Made by a program: the position numbers and the translations under genes. A stretch of 64,000 nucleotides of DNA from JABFSS01 sp964497975 (GTDB lineage Bacteria > Patescibacteriota > Gracilibacteria > Peribacterales > Peribacteraceae), in assembly GCA_964497975.1 (NCBI GenBank), contig CAZCFO010000001.1, positions 62,001 to 126,000 on the forward strand. The letters are read 5' to 3'. This document shows, one piece after another, positions 32,205 to 40,920 of the stretch (position 1 is its first letter; each line of letters begins with the position of its first letter). The notes under the pieces are model-generated. The model did no database searches, was not told the origin of the DNA, and saw nothing but the letters and a program-made list of their open reading frames with translations.

Positions 32205-33179
32205 CTATCGACGAAGAATCTGCTTCACCTCCTCCAGCTTTTCCACGCGGATCAACCTCTCCCTCATCTCTTTGGCGCCATCGAAGCCTTTGACGTAGGA
32301 CGAGAGATGCCGGCGCATTTCGAGCATGCCCCGGCGCTCGCCTTTGTACTTCACCGCCAGCGCGCAGTGCTCGAGAATCCATGGAATCTTTTCCTCAAAA
32401 GTGGCCGGCCGCAATGGTTCATTTTTCACTTTTAATTTTTCACTCGTCGCCCCCAGCGCGTCGCAGATTTCCTTCATCATCCAGGGATTCCCGAACGTCC
32501 CCCGCCCCACCATGACGCCGTCGAGGTTCTTGATTTTTGCGACCGCATCGGCTGCGTTCGCGATGTCGCCGTTGCCGATCACGGGCACGCTGATGGCTTC
32601 CTTGAGCGCGTAAATCGGCTCCCAGTCGGCTTTGCCCGTGAACTTGTCGCAGAAGCGCCGGCCGTGGATGGAGAGCGCCGTGGCGCCCGCGTCCACGAGG
32701 CGTTTGCAGAACGGGATGAGCGTCGTCTTCGAGTCCCAACCCAGGCGCGTCTTCACGCTCACGGGGATCCTGACCGCTTTGACCGTCGCCTCGACCAGGC
32801 GCGCCGCGAGATCGGGCTCGCGGATGAGAGCGGACCCGTGGCAGGAGGAGACCACGCGCGCCGCGGGGCAGCCCATGTTGATGTCGATGCCGTCCGCGCC
32901 CAGTTCCTCGATAACTTTGGCGGCGCTGAGGAAGTGATCCGGATCGTGTCCGAACACCTGGACAATGAACGGCCGCTCGATCGCCGGGTCGAAGTTGAGC
33001 ATCTCCAGGGTCTTCTTGGCGCCATAGTGGATGGCATCGGTCGAGAGGAATTCCGTGAACACGACGACCTCCGGCGCGATCCGCTTGATGAGCTGCCGGT
33101 ACGACGCATCTGTCACCCCCGCCATGGGGGCAAGCGCGACGAGCGGACGGGGGGCCGATGACCAGGAAAATGCTGTCAT
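32205..33179 (-). CDS. dus: tRNA-dihydrouridine synthase with in-frame insertion
   Basis: The 324-residue FMN enzyme reduces uridines in the tRNA D-loop. Family features: VALAPMAGVTDASYRQLI at the start, the QVFGHDPDHFLSAAK strand, GIDINMGCPAARVVSSCHGS with the catalytic Cys equivalent, SVKTRLGWD, the IHGRRFCDKFTGKADW loop, and VIGNGDIANAADA. SEKLKVKNE, encoded by a TTTTCAC repeat (32419-32446), interrupts the helical C-terminal domain and is absent from the family. I used ATG 33179; no near -10 box is obvious. The tail is otherwise normal. Subclass (A, B or C) not assigned. Confidence 0.92.
   Translation of the reverse strand: MTAFSWSSAPRPLVALAPMAGVTDASYRQLIKRIAPEVVVFTEFLSTDAIHYGAKKTLEMLNFDPAIERPFIVQVFGHDPDHFLSAAKVIEELGADGIDINMGCPAARVVSSCHGSALIREPDLAARLVEATVKAVRIPVSVKTRLGWDSKTTLIPFCKRLVDAGATALSIHGRRFCDKFTGKADWEPIYALKEAISVPVIGNGDIANAADAVAKIKNLDGVMVGRGTFGNPWMMKEICDALGATSEKLKVKNEPLRPATFEEKIPWILEHCALAVKYKGERRGMLEMRRHLSSYVKGFDGAKEMRERLIRVEKLEEVKQILRR
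32419..32446. repeat. In-frame repeat insertion in dus, TTTTCAC theme
   Basis: TCATTTTTCACTTTTAATTT-type units, antisense to dus, encode SEKLKVKNE. Confidence 0.7.
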
Positions 33180-33273
33180 GAATTTGCGGAAGTGGCTTGC
33201 CCTGAACCGCCAATAGCGGCGAAGGGTACGATGCGTCATTCCGGGTTTCTTCGCAAGAAGACGCGAAACATGC

Positions 33274-33279
33274 TATAAT
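33274..33279 (+). promoter_or_regulatory. -10 box of the pilin-like gene at 33288
   Basis: TATAAT, preceded by GC, 8 bases before ATG 33288. Confidence 0.6.
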
Positions 33280-33287
33280 TGGTCACA

Positions 33288-33731
33288 ATGAAACATTGCA
33301 ACAAGCACACAATGCCAACGGAACGGACCATGACGGCACAATGGGCCGTGATGCTCACTCTGCTTCTGTCCGCCTGCGCGCTGGCGCTCATCGTCCCGGG
33401 ACGCCTCGCGGCTCAGGGCGTAGGGCCGCAGCTGATCCCCGATACGGGAACCATCGGCAACTGCAGCTTCATCACCGGAGACTTCAGCTTCGATTGCATT
33501 CCGCTCTACGTGGCTTATCTCATCCGCCTCGCCTTCGGTCTGGCCGGAGGATTCGCGGTGTTCGAAATCATCAAAGGGGGCTATGAGTACGCACTCTCGG
33601 GTCTGCCGACGCCGATCGTCGACAAGGAGTCCGCTAAAAAGCGCATCAGCAACGCCATCCTCGGCCTCGTCGTCGTCGTATTCGCTTACCTCATCATCGA
33701 CCTGATCGTCGGTGCCCTCTTCGGTCTATGA
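33288..33731 (+). CDS. T4SS pilin-like membrane protein (separate locus)
   Basis: The 147-residue protein has the two-helix pilin plan: signal region (MTAQWAVMLTLLLSACALAL), helices VAYLIRLAFGLAGGFAVFEI and ISNAILGLVVVVFAYLIIDL, and the charged loop GLPTPIVDKESAKKR. Two cysteines (GNCSF, FDCIP) precede the first helix. TATAAT ends 8 bases before ATG 33288; ATG 33312 and 33330 are internal alternatives, the last at the natural signal-peptide start. It is coupled by ATGA to an AI-2E-type transporter. Its relationship to the three-gene pilin operon is clear from the layout. Confidence 0.78.
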   Translation: MKHCNKHTMPTERTMTAQWAVMLTLLLSACALALIVPGRLAAQGVGPQLIPDTGTIGNCSFITGDFSFDCIPLYVAYLIRLAFGLAGGFAVFEIIKGGYEYALSGLPTPIVDKESAKKRISNAILGLVVVVFAYLIIDLIVGALFGL

Positions 33732-35020
33732 GCCCCAAAAAGAACAACAACGGTTCCGACGAGACGGCGAAGGCCCGCGGTTTCACGTCGCTGCGCATCA
33801 TCGGCGAAAAAGCGCAGAAACTTCTCGCCAAAGCGCGGTCGATGCAGCAGCGCCAGACGATGACAGGTGAACCGGAGGAGGTGCTTCCCGAGGAGGACGT
33901 ACCCGAAGTGACGGTGCATCTCTCCATCAGCAGCATCGCGAAGGCCACGTTCACCATCCTCGCCATCGGGACCGGGGTCATGCTGATCTGGCTTCTGCAG
34001 GACAAAATCGTGCTTCTGCTGCTCGCCGTCTTCGTGGCGGTGATCATCGACCCGGGCGTGCAGTTCCTGCGCCGGCTGGGCATTCCGCGGGGGCTCGGCG
34101 TGCTGCTCCACTATTTTATCGCGCTGTTCCTGCTCTTCTTCCTGCTGATCTCGCTGGTGCCGCTCATCGCCACGCAGCTGATTGATCTTGCCGGGCTCAT
34201 CAACCTCGAAGTGAACCAGTTCCTGCAGCATCCGCAGATCTCCATCCCCTTCCTGTCCGGAACCGCGAATGCGGAGCTCACCCGCCTGGTCGAATCGGCG
34301 CTGCAAAACCTCTCCATCACCCGGTTCGCCGACGCGCTCAACCAGTTCGGCCAGAACCTCGCCTCGGCCACGCAGAGCTCGCTCCTCATCGCCGCGCAGC
34401 TCGCGGGTTCGGTCGTGAACTTCTTCGTAAACCTCATCGTGATCCTGGTGATGGCGTTCTTCATCCAGCTCGAGAAGGAGAAGATCATCGCGTGGATCAA
34501 GGGCTTCCTCCCCTGGCATTACCGCCCGTACATCGACAACAAGTCGGAGGCGATCCAGACGAAGATGGCGCAGTGGGCGCGCGGCCAGCTGGTGCTGTGC
34601 CTCTCGATCGGCCTGATGGTTTTCCTGGCCCTGACGATCCTCCAGATGCCGTACGCCCTGACGCTCGGCATCCTCGCCGGCTTCACGGAGTTCATCCCCG
34701 TCATCGGGCCGCTGCTGGCAGCGATCCCCGCGGTGCTGATCGCCGGCACCCAGCAGGGCTTCTTCCAGGCCCTGATCGTCGCCGCCATCTACTACGCCAT
34801 CCAGTGGTGCGAGAACAACCTGCTCGTTCCCCTGATCATGAAGCGCGCCGTCGGCCTGTCGCCGCTGGCCATCATGTTCGCCATGCTCGTGGGCGTGAGC
34901 TTCCCCACCGTCATCCACCCGGTTCTGGGCGTCATCCTGAGCATCCCGACGACCACGATCATCGCGCTGTTCCTGGAGGACTGGCGGATGCATCACCGGA
35001 AGCGGGAGAAGGCGGCGTAA
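33728..35020 (+). CDS. AI-2E/PerM-family permease
   Basis: The 430-residue membrane protein carries a basic N-terminal extension (about 85 residues) and around eight helices. Family features are the LLLLAVFVAVIIDPGVQFLR start, the central extracytoplasmic segment, and the signature FTEFIPVIGPLLAAIPAVLI followed by NNLLVPLIMKRAVGLSPLAI. Proteins of this family export autoinducer-2 or act as antiporters; the substrate here is unknown. ATGA overlap with the preceding pilin-like gene implies coupled translation, an unusual pairing. Confidence 0.88.
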   Translation: MSPKKNNNGSDETAKARGFTSLRIIGEKAQKLLAKARSMQQRQTMTGEPEEVLPEEDVPEVTVHLSISSIAKATFTILAIGTGVMLIWLLQDKIVLLLLAVFVAVIIDPGVQFLRRLGIPRGLGVLLHYFIALFLLFFLLISLVPLIATQLIDLAGLINLEVNQFLQHPQISIPFLSGTANAELTRLVESALQNLSITRFADALNQFGQNLASATQSSLLIAAQLAGSVVNFFVNLIVILVMAFFIQLEKEKIIAWIKGFLPWHYRPYIDNKSEAIQTKMAQWARGQLVLCLSIGLMVFLALTILQMPYALTLGILAGFTEFIPVIGPLLAAIPAVLIAGTQQGFFQALIVAAIYYAIQWCENNLLVPLIMKRAVGLSPLAIMFAMLVGVSFPTVIHPVLGVILSIPTTTIIALFLEDWRMHHRKREKAA

Positions 35021-35022
35021 TC

Positions 35023-35097
35023 CGAATTACGAATGACGAATAACGAATTACGAATGCTCTATAAACGTGCCTTCGTAATTCGTCATTCGTTATTCGA
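35023..35097. repeat. Degenerate palindrome, ATTACGAAT theme
   Basis: GAATTACGAATGACGAATAA and the inverse (TTCGTAATTCGTCATTCGTT) around a 15-base loop, after the transporter gene. Confidence 0.8.
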
Positions 35098-35274
35098 TGC
35101 GGAACCCTATGTCTACCATTTTTAACATATACCCACCGCGCAACGTTTCTCCGCTGCCAAACAATGCCTTCTCCCGCCCACTTGCGGTAAAATATCAGGA
35201 AATTCCTGGACAATTGGCACTCAGATAAAGAGACTGCCAACTGCACGGAATTATCGTCCTCTTCTCCTCCTCGT

Positions 35275-37881
35275 ATGCACCCGTTCGACCGTTTCACCCC
35301 CAATGCCAAGCTCGCGCTCCAGATCGCCGAGCAGGAGGCGAAGAACATGAAGAGCCCGTACATCGGGACCGAGCACCTGCTGCTGGGTCTCCTGAGCATT
35401 CCCAAGTCCCTCGGGTTTTCGATCTTCACCGGAGCAGGCGTGACGCAGGAGAACGTCCGCATCCTCCTGAAGGCGATGAAGTCGGGCAACATCGAAGGCC
35501 AGCACGTGAAGCACGGCCTCTCGACGTTCCTCCACACCGTCATCGAGCAGAGCGTGATCACCGCGCACAAGTTCCGCCACGCCAACGTCGGCACGGAACA
35601 CCTCCTGCACTCCCTGGTCTCCGGCGGCAAGAACGCCGCCACGGTGCTGCTCGAGAACATGCAGGTGGACCCGGAGGATCTCAAGGCGCGCGTCGAGGAG
35701 ATGTTCGGGCAGATCAACACGTTCAAGCAGCAGAACCGCAACCTGGAGCAGTCGCTCGAGGCGTTCTTCCACGGCCTCCAGGGCGCCATCGTGGGCATGC
35801 AGCCGGGCATGGCCTCCGCCGGAGGGGAGAGCGAAGGCATGAAGCGCAAGAAGGCCGACGGCAAGAGCAAAACCCCGGTCCTCGATTACTTCACCGATGA
35901 CCTCGTCGCGAAAGTGAAGGAGAAGAAGATCGACCCGATCATCGGCCGCTCCGAGGAGATCGAGCGCCTCATCCGCATCCTCAACCGCAAGACGAAGAAC
36001 AACCCGGTCCTCATCGGCGAGCCGGGCGTGGGCAAGACGGCCATCGTCGAAGGCCTCGCGCAGCGCATCGCGGACGGCACCGTCCCCTCCTCGCTGCAGG
36101 GCAAGCGCCTGCTGATCCTGAACATGGGATCGCTCGTCGCCGGCACCAAATACCGCGGCGAATTCGAGCAGCGCTTCGACGACATCATCAAGGAGGCCGC
36201 CAAGAGCGACAACTCGATCATCCTCTTCATCGACGAGATCCACACGGTCGTGGGCGCCGGCGCGGCGGAGGGATCGCTCGACGCCGCCAACATCCTCAAG
36301 CCCGCGCTCAGCCGCGGCGCCCTCCGGGTGATCGGCGCGACGACGCTCGACGAATTCCGCACGATCGAGAAGGACCGCGCGCTTGAGCGCCGCTTCCAGT
36401 CGATCATGGTCAACGAACCTGTGGTTCCCGATGCCATCCAGATCCTGATGGGCCTCAAGGAAAGCTTCGAGCAGTTCCACCACCTCTCGATCACCGACGC
36501 GGCGATCGAAGCGGCCGTGACACTCAGCAAGCGCTACATCACGGAACGCTACCTGCCCGACAAGGCCATCGACGTGCTCGATGAAGCCGCGGCCGGCAAG
36601 AGCCTGCAGCACGTCGGTCAGGCGCCGGAGATCCGCAAGATGGAGGAGAAGCTCGAGACGCTCGTCGCCAAGCAGCAGCTCGCGGTGAAGGAGCAGAAGT
36701 ACCACGTCGCGCTGAAGATGAAGCAGGAGCAGCAGGAACTCAAAGAGAAGCTCGACCAGCTCAAGAACTCCGCCGACGGCGACCGCCGCACCCCGATCCA
36801 GATCACGGAGGACGACATCGCGCAGGTCGTGGGCCGCATGACGGGCATTCCCGTGACGAAGCTGCTCAAGACCGAAGCCAAGCGCCTCACGAACCTGGAG
36901 CAGGTGTTCCGCAAGTCGATCATCGGCCAGGACGACGCGATCAAGAAGGTCGCCCGCGCCATCCGCCGCTCCCGCGTCGGCATCTCGGACAGCCGGCGCC
37001 CCATCGGTTCCTTCCTGTTCCTGGGCCCCACGGGCGTCGGCAAGACCGAACTCGTGCGCACCATCGCGAAGGAGGTGTTCAACCGCGAGGACGCGCTCAT
37101 CAAGATCGACATGTCCGAGTTCATGGAACGCCACAACGTCTCGCGTCTGACGGGCACAACCGCCGGCTACGTGGGCTACGAGGAAGGCGGCCAGCTGACC
37201 GAAGCGGTCCGCCGCAAGCCGTACTCCGTCGTGCTGTTCGACGAAGTGGAAAAGGCGCACCCCGAGTTCTTCAACATCCTGCTCCAGATCCTGGAGGATG
37301 GCTCGCTCACGGACGGCCAGGGCAAGCAGGTCGACTTCACCAACACGATCATCATCATGACCAGCAACATCGGCGCCGAGAAGCTCACGAAGCAGGCGGC
37401 CCGCATCGGCTTCAAGCTGGAGGACGAGGCCCGCGCCGAGGAGCAGGAGTACGAAGCGAAGTGCAAGGAAGTCATCGACGAGCTCAAGGACAACCTGCGG
37501 CCCGAGTTCCTCAACCGCATCGACCACATCATCGTCTTCAACGCCCTCAACCAGCAGCATATCCGCAAGATCGTCCGCAACCACGTGGACCATCTCGCCG
37601 ACCGCCTGAAGGAGCAGGGCTACATCCTCGACGTGGAGCCGAAAGCCGTGAACCTGCTGGGCGAGGAAGGATTCGATCCGGAGTACGGCGCGCGCCCCGT
37701 GCGCCGCGTGATCCAGGAGCGCCTGGAATCCGAGATCGCGGAGCACATCCTCAAGGAAATCTTCCACCAGGGCGACGTTATCCGGGTCGTCCGCAAGGGC
37801 GAGAAGGAGCTCGAATTCCTCCATGGAGACGCGAAGAAGCTCTCCAAGCCGGTGGAGGTGGAGGAGGAGGTCACGGCGTAG
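35275..37881 (+). CDS. clpC: ClpC/ClpB-type AAA+ unfoldase
   Basis: The 868-residue Hsp100 protein has N-terminal Clp repeats (FTPNAKLALQIAEQEAKNMK; residues 1-150), D1 with Walker A GEPGVGKTA (about 249) and Walker B ILFIDEIHTVVG, a middle coiled coil (residues 445-495, short as in ClpC rather than ClpB), and D2 with GPTGVGKTELVRTI (about 583) and the C-terminal GARPVRRVIQERLE. It unfolds substrates for ClpP or refolds aggregates. The M-domain length and residual KMEEKLETL... segment favour ClpC. No clpP is in the window. A palindromic repeat follows the stop. Confidence 0.92.
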   Translation: MHPFDRFTPNAKLALQIAEQEAKNMKSPYIGTEHLLLGLLSIPKSLGFSIFTGAGVTQENVRILLKAMKSGNIEGQHVKHGLSTFLHTVIEQSVITAHKFRHANVGTEHLLHSLVSGGKNAATVLLENMQVDPEDLKARVEEMFGQINTFKQQNRNLEQSLEAFFHGLQGAIVGMQPGMASAGGESEGMKRKKADGKSKTPVLDYFTDDLVAKVKEKKIDPIIGRSEEIERLIRILNRKTKNNPVLIGEPGVGKTAIVEGLAQRIADGTVPSSLQGKRLLILNMGSLVAGTKYRGEFEQRFDDIIKEAAKSDNSIILFIDEIHTVVGAGAAEGSLDAANILKPALSRGALRVIGATTLDEFRTIEKDRALERRFQSIMVNEPVVPDAIQILMGLKESFEQFHHLSITDAAIEAAVTLSKRYITERYLPDKAIDVLDEAAAGKSLQHVGQAPEIRKMEEKLETLVAKQQLAVKEQKYHVALKMKQEQQELKEKLDQLKNSADGDRRTPIQITEDDIAQVVGRMTGIPVTKLLKTEAKRLTNLEQVFRKSIIGQDDAIKKVARAIRRSRVGISDSRRPIGSFLFLGPTGVGKTELVRTIAKEVFNREDALIKIDMSEFMERHNVSRLTGTTAGYVGYEEGGQLTEAVRRKPYSVVLFDEVEKAHPEFFNILLQILEDGSLTDGQGKQVDFTNTIIIMTSNIGAEKLTKQAARIGFKLEDEARAEEQEYEAKCKEVIDELKDNLRPEFLNRIDHIIVFNALNQQHIRKIVRNHVDHLADRLKEQGYILDVEPKAVNLLGEEGFDPEYGARPVRRVIQERLESEIAEHILKEIFHQGDVIRVVRKGEKELEFLHGDAKKLSKPVEVEEEVTA

Positions 37882-37966
37882 GCAAACGAAGCAAACGACG
37901 AAACCGAAGAAAACGAGGATCCTCGATTGCCTCGTTTTCTTCGTTTGCCTCGGTTCCTTTCGTTCC
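37882..37966. repeat. Degenerate palindrome, GCAAACGAA theme
   Basis: GCAAACGAAGCAAACGACGA... with its inverse, meeting at GAGGATCCTCG, between clpC and the PrgI gene. Confidence 0.82.
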
Positions 37967-37980
37967 AAGCCAAATTCTGC

Positions 37981-37986
37981 TATACT
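37981..37986 (+). promoter_or_regulatory. -10 box upstream of the PrgI-like gene
   Basis: TATACT, preceded by GC, 27 bases before the ATG. A short leader is predicted. Confidence 0.45.
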
Positions 37987-38013
37987 AATGAGATTTCCCG
38001 AACCCACACCCAC

Positions 38014-38661
38014 ATGCCCATTGAAGCCGTCAAAATTCCGCAGAACGTCCAGATCGAGGACAAAGTCGTGGGGCCGCTGAGCCTCCGGCAGATCATCATC
38101 ATCGCCTGCGGAGGCGGGTTCAGTTACATGATCTACGCCAGCGTGCAGCGGTCCATCGGGCACGTGAGCATTCCGCTGACGATCGCCATCTGGACGCCCG
38201 CGCTCATCTGTGCCGCGTTCGCGCTCGTGAACATCAACGACCTCAGCCTGATGCGCATCTGCTTTTTGATGCTCGAACGCATGCAGAAGCCGACCAGGCG
38301 CATCTGGGGACCGCGCCCCGGGATTTCGATCAACCTGCATTTCTCCTCCGTCAAAGTCGAGGATGACCCGGTCAAAAAGAAGGTCATCGAGCGCCAGCGT
38401 TCGGCGGAGCAGCAGATCGCCGAGCTGAGCTCGATCGCCGACCGCCCACAGATGCCGGGCGCGGCGGACATGATCGCCGATGATCCGCTTCCCGCGGCGT
38501 TCGCGCAGCCCGCGACGATCGCCGAACCCGCCCCGCTTCCCAAGCCTCCCGTGAACCCCGCGCAGATCCGCGTCGATACTCCCCCGCCCGCGGCGCAGCC
38601 CGGCACCGACCTGGCGGTCTTCCGCGATATCTTCCCGCCCAACACCCCATGGCAAGCGTGA
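38014..38661 (+). CDS. PrgI-family T4SS inner-membrane protein
   Basis: The 215-residue protein starts MPIEAVKIPQNVQIEDKVVG, with PLSLRQIIIIACGGGFSYMI and a second helix (ALICAAFALVNINDLSLM), the PrgI plan from Gram-positive conjugation systems (VirB3-like). The C-terminal 100 residues are Pro/Ala rich and cytoplasmic. Its stop overlaps the start of the TraC-like gene by 13 bases. PrgI next to TraC is the standard order in CPR type IV secretion loci, although the VirB4 ATPase itself is 34 kb away. Confidence 0.87.
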   Translation: MPIEAVKIPQNVQIEDKVVGPLSLRQIIIIACGGGFSYMIYASVQRSIGHVSIPLTIAIWTPALICAAFALVNINDLSLMRICFLMLERMQKPTRRIWGPRPGISINLHFSSVKVEDDPVKKKVIERQRSAEQQIAELSSIADRPQMPGAADMIADDPLPAAFAQPATIAEPAPLPKPPVNPAQIRVDTPPPAAQPGTDLAVFRDIFPPNTPWQA

Positions 38662-39368
38662 ATCCCCTCAAAAGCACCGTCCGGGCACGCAAAAAGACGC
38701 CGCTGATCTCCACGCAGCGGTTCCTGCCCATCGCGGAAATCCGCAACGACACCGTGCTGCTCAAGAACGGCGGCCTCCGCGCCGTGTTGATGGTCGAAGC
38801 GCTGAACTTCAACCTGAAGAGCGAGACGGAACAGCAGGGCATCATCGCCGGCTACGAGGGCCTGGTGAACACCATCAGCTTCCCGCTGCAGGTGGTCATG
38901 CGCTCGGCCAAGATGAACATCGACCCGTACCTGGAGCACCTGCGCGGCCTCGCCACCCTGCAGAAGAACCAGCTGCTCCGCGTGCAGACGCTCGCCTACG
39001 CGAACTTCGTGGAACGTCTCATCGACGTCGCCGACATCATGCAGAAGAAATTCTTCGTGGTGGTGCCGCTCGACCAGAGCGTCCGCCGCCGCACGATCCT
39101 GGAGCAGTTCTTCAGCTGGATCAGCCCTGATGATTCCACCCTCAAGGCGGCGCAGCGCTCCCGCGACTTCGCGGCGGGCAGCCGCGGCCTCAAGGACCGC
39201 GTGAACCTGGTCCAGGCCGGTCTGGAGAACATCGGCCTCCTGAGCCGCCGCCTGACCACGCATGAACTGATCGAGCTCTACTACCAGATCTACAATCCCA
39301 AAACGAGCCAGGAGCAGAAGCTGCCGGGGGATGACGAGGTGCTGAAGACGGATAAGACCACCCTGTAA
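38649..39368 (+). CDS. TraC/VirB4 N-terminal-like T4SS protein
   Basis: The 239-residue soluble protein lacks a P-loop. It begins with basic residues (NPLKSTVRARKKTP), then QRFLPIAEIRNDTVLLKNGG and LNFNLKSETEQQGIIAGYEG, as in the N-terminal domain of TraC/VirB4 proteins, and ends with a Lys-rich tail. In CPR genomes such a protein sits between PrgI and the motor ATPase and probably bridges them. It overlaps the PrgI gene. A split VirB4, with the ATP-binding half at 1.9-4.3 kb, is less likely, because that protein has its own N-terminal region. Confidence 0.82.
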   Translation: MASVNPLKSTVRARKKTPLISTQRFLPIAEIRNDTVLLKNGGLRAVLMVEALNFNLKSETEQQGIIAGYEGLVNTISFPLQVVMRSAKMNIDPYLEHLRGLATLQKNQLLRVQTLAYANFVERLIDVADIMQKKFFVVVPLDQSVRRRTILEQFFSWISPDDSTLKAAQRSRDFAAGSRGLKDRVNLVQAGLENIGLLSRRLTTHELIELYYQIYNPKTSQEQKLPGDDEVLKTDKTTL

Positions 39369-39369
39369 A

Positions 39370-39434
39370 CAGAGGGGGCAAAGGGGACAGAAGGGACAGA
39401 CGTTTGTGCCCTGTGTGCCTTCTGTGCCCTCTTT
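39370..39434. repeat. Degenerate palindrome, GGGACAGA theme
   Basis: CAGAGGGGGCAAAGGGGACA and its inverse (GTGCCTTCTGTGCCCTCTTT), before rpsA. Confidence 0.72.
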
Positions 39435-39525
39435 GACAGTGGCACAGATACGCGTAGAATGCCCCCGTCCTGCTGCTCGTGCGAGAGCAGGTGCCTTATC
39501 TCTCCCCCTCGCACCCCATCTTTTT

Positions 39526-40860
39526 ATGTCACCGCAAAAACTCGCGAAAAGAAACGACCTCATGGACCAGCTGCTCAAGGATTCCCCCATGCCGCTCCGC
39601 GCGCAGCCGGGCGAATTGATCGACGGCACCGTCGTGTACCGCGGCAAGAACAAGCTGCTCCTGGATATCGGCGGCGTCGCCACCGGCATCGTCTCGGGAC
39701 GCGAACTCCGCGACTCGTTCAACACGTTCCGCGAGCTGAAGGTCGGCGACCCGGTCGCGGCGCTGGTTCTGGAAGAGGAGAACGACGAAGGCATGATCGT
39801 GCTGAGCCTCCGCATGGCGAGCCAGCAGAAGGCCTGGGACCGCTTCCACCGCCTGGTGGAGACCGACGCGACGATGGAATTCGTGGCGCAGGAAGCCAAC
39901 AAAGGCGGACTCCTGGCCAATATCGACGGGATCCGCACCTTCCTCCCCGTCTCCCAGCTCGCGCCCGTCAACTACCCGCGCGTCAACAATGCCGATGCGA
40001 GCGAGATCATCTCCCGTCTCCAGAAATTCGTCGGCCACAAGTTCATCGTCAAAATCATCACGATGGACGAGGAAGCCGGCAAGATCGTCGTGTCGGAGCG
40101 CGAGGCGCTCTCCGAGCAGCGTGCCAAGGCGCTTGAGCACCTGCGTATCGGCGACCAGAAGGACGGCCTCGTGAGCGGCATCGTGAAGTTCGGGTTGTTC
40201 GTCGCGTTCGACGGGCTGGAAGGCCTCGTCCACATCTCCGAGATCGCCTGGGGCCATGTGAAGAACCCGGCCGAGTTCGCGCAGATCGGCGACAAGGTCT
40301 CGGTGAAGGTGATCGGCGTCGACGGCGAGAAGCTCAGTCTCTCCATCAAACAGCTGACCAAGGACCCGTGGGAGGAGATCGCGGAACGCTACCCGGTGGG
40401 CAAGCGCGTGACGGGCACCGTCGTCCGCTTCGCCGACTATGGCGCGTTCCTCAAGCTCGAGAAGGACATCAACGGACTCGTCCACCTGAGCGAGCTCGCG
40501 CACCACAAAGTGACCGATCCGGGCGAGGTGCTCACCATCGGCCAGAAGATCGACGCGCAGGTCATCAACATCGACGTCGACGAGCGCCGCATCGGCCTCT
40601 CCGTGAAGGCTCTCAAGCCGATCGACAAGGAGACGATGGAGCGCATCAAGCGCGAGCGCGAGGAAGAGGAGGCCAAGGCCACCCAGACGCAGCCCTCCGA
40701 GGCTGCGGACACAGAGGCGCCCGCTTCCGGTTTCGTCGCCTCCAAGACCGGCAAGAAGTACTACCCCGCCGATTCCGCCGCCGCCCAGAAGATCGCCGAA
40801 GAGAACCGCGTGACCTTCGCATCCGAGAAGGACGCGGAGGAGGCAGGCTACTCGGCGTAA
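39526..40860 (+). CDS. rpsA: Ribosomal protein S1 with four S1 domains and an Ada-like tail
   Basis: The 444-residue protein has S1 motifs at about residues 30-98, 110-190, 205-277 and 288-363 (for example GLVSGIVKFGLFVAFDGLEG and VTGTVVRFADYGAFLKLEKD). It binds mRNA on the 30S subunit and aids initiation. A Glu/Lys-rich linker then leads to FVASKTGKKYYPADSAAAQ and FASEKDAEEAGYSA (residues 403-444). This looks like the Ada-type metal-binding knuckle that recurs at the ends of CPR proteins, but the Cys ligands are replaced. A good terminator follows. Given widespread leaderless starts, S1 may be less critical for initiation here. Confidence 0.9.
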   Translation: MSPQKLAKRNDLMDQLLKDSPMPLRAQPGELIDGTVVYRGKNKLLLDIGGVATGIVSGRELRDSFNTFRELKVGDPVAALVLEEENDEGMIVLSLRMASQQKAWDRFHRLVETDATMEFVAQEANKGGLLANIDGIRTFLPVSQLAPVNYPRVNNADASEIISRLQKFVGHKFIVKIITMDEEAGKIVVSEREALSEQRAKALEHLRIGDQKDGLVSGIVKFGLFVAFDGLEGLVHISEIAWGHVKNPAEFAQIGDKVSVKVIGVDGEKLSLSIKQLTKDPWEEIAERYPVGKRVTGTVVRFADYGAFLKLEKDINGLVHLSELAHHKVTDPGEVLTIGQKIDAQVINIDVDERRIGLSVKALKPIDKETMERIKREREEEEAKATQTQPSEAADTEAPASGFVASKTGKKYYPADSAAAQKIAEENRVTFASEKDAEEAGYSA

Positions 40861-40883
40861 GACTTTTCCCGACGATAAAGCCG

Positions 40884-40909
40884 AAGAGGGCCGCGAGCGG
40901 TCCTCTTTT
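40884..40909 (+). terminator. Rho-independent terminator of rpsA
   Basis: AAGAGGGCCGC pairs with GCGGTCCTCTT (one wobble) and TT follows; T4 in all. Lies between convergent genes. Confidence 0.85.
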
Positions 40910-40920
40910 GGTATCCGGGT

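Noticed and set aside
35251..38655. A 1134-codon open frame on the minus strand opposite clpC
   Set aside because: Strong homology fixes the plus strand as coding (ClpC). The antisense frame is open because of GC-rich third positions; it is rich in Asp, Val, Leu, Arg and His and matches nothing.
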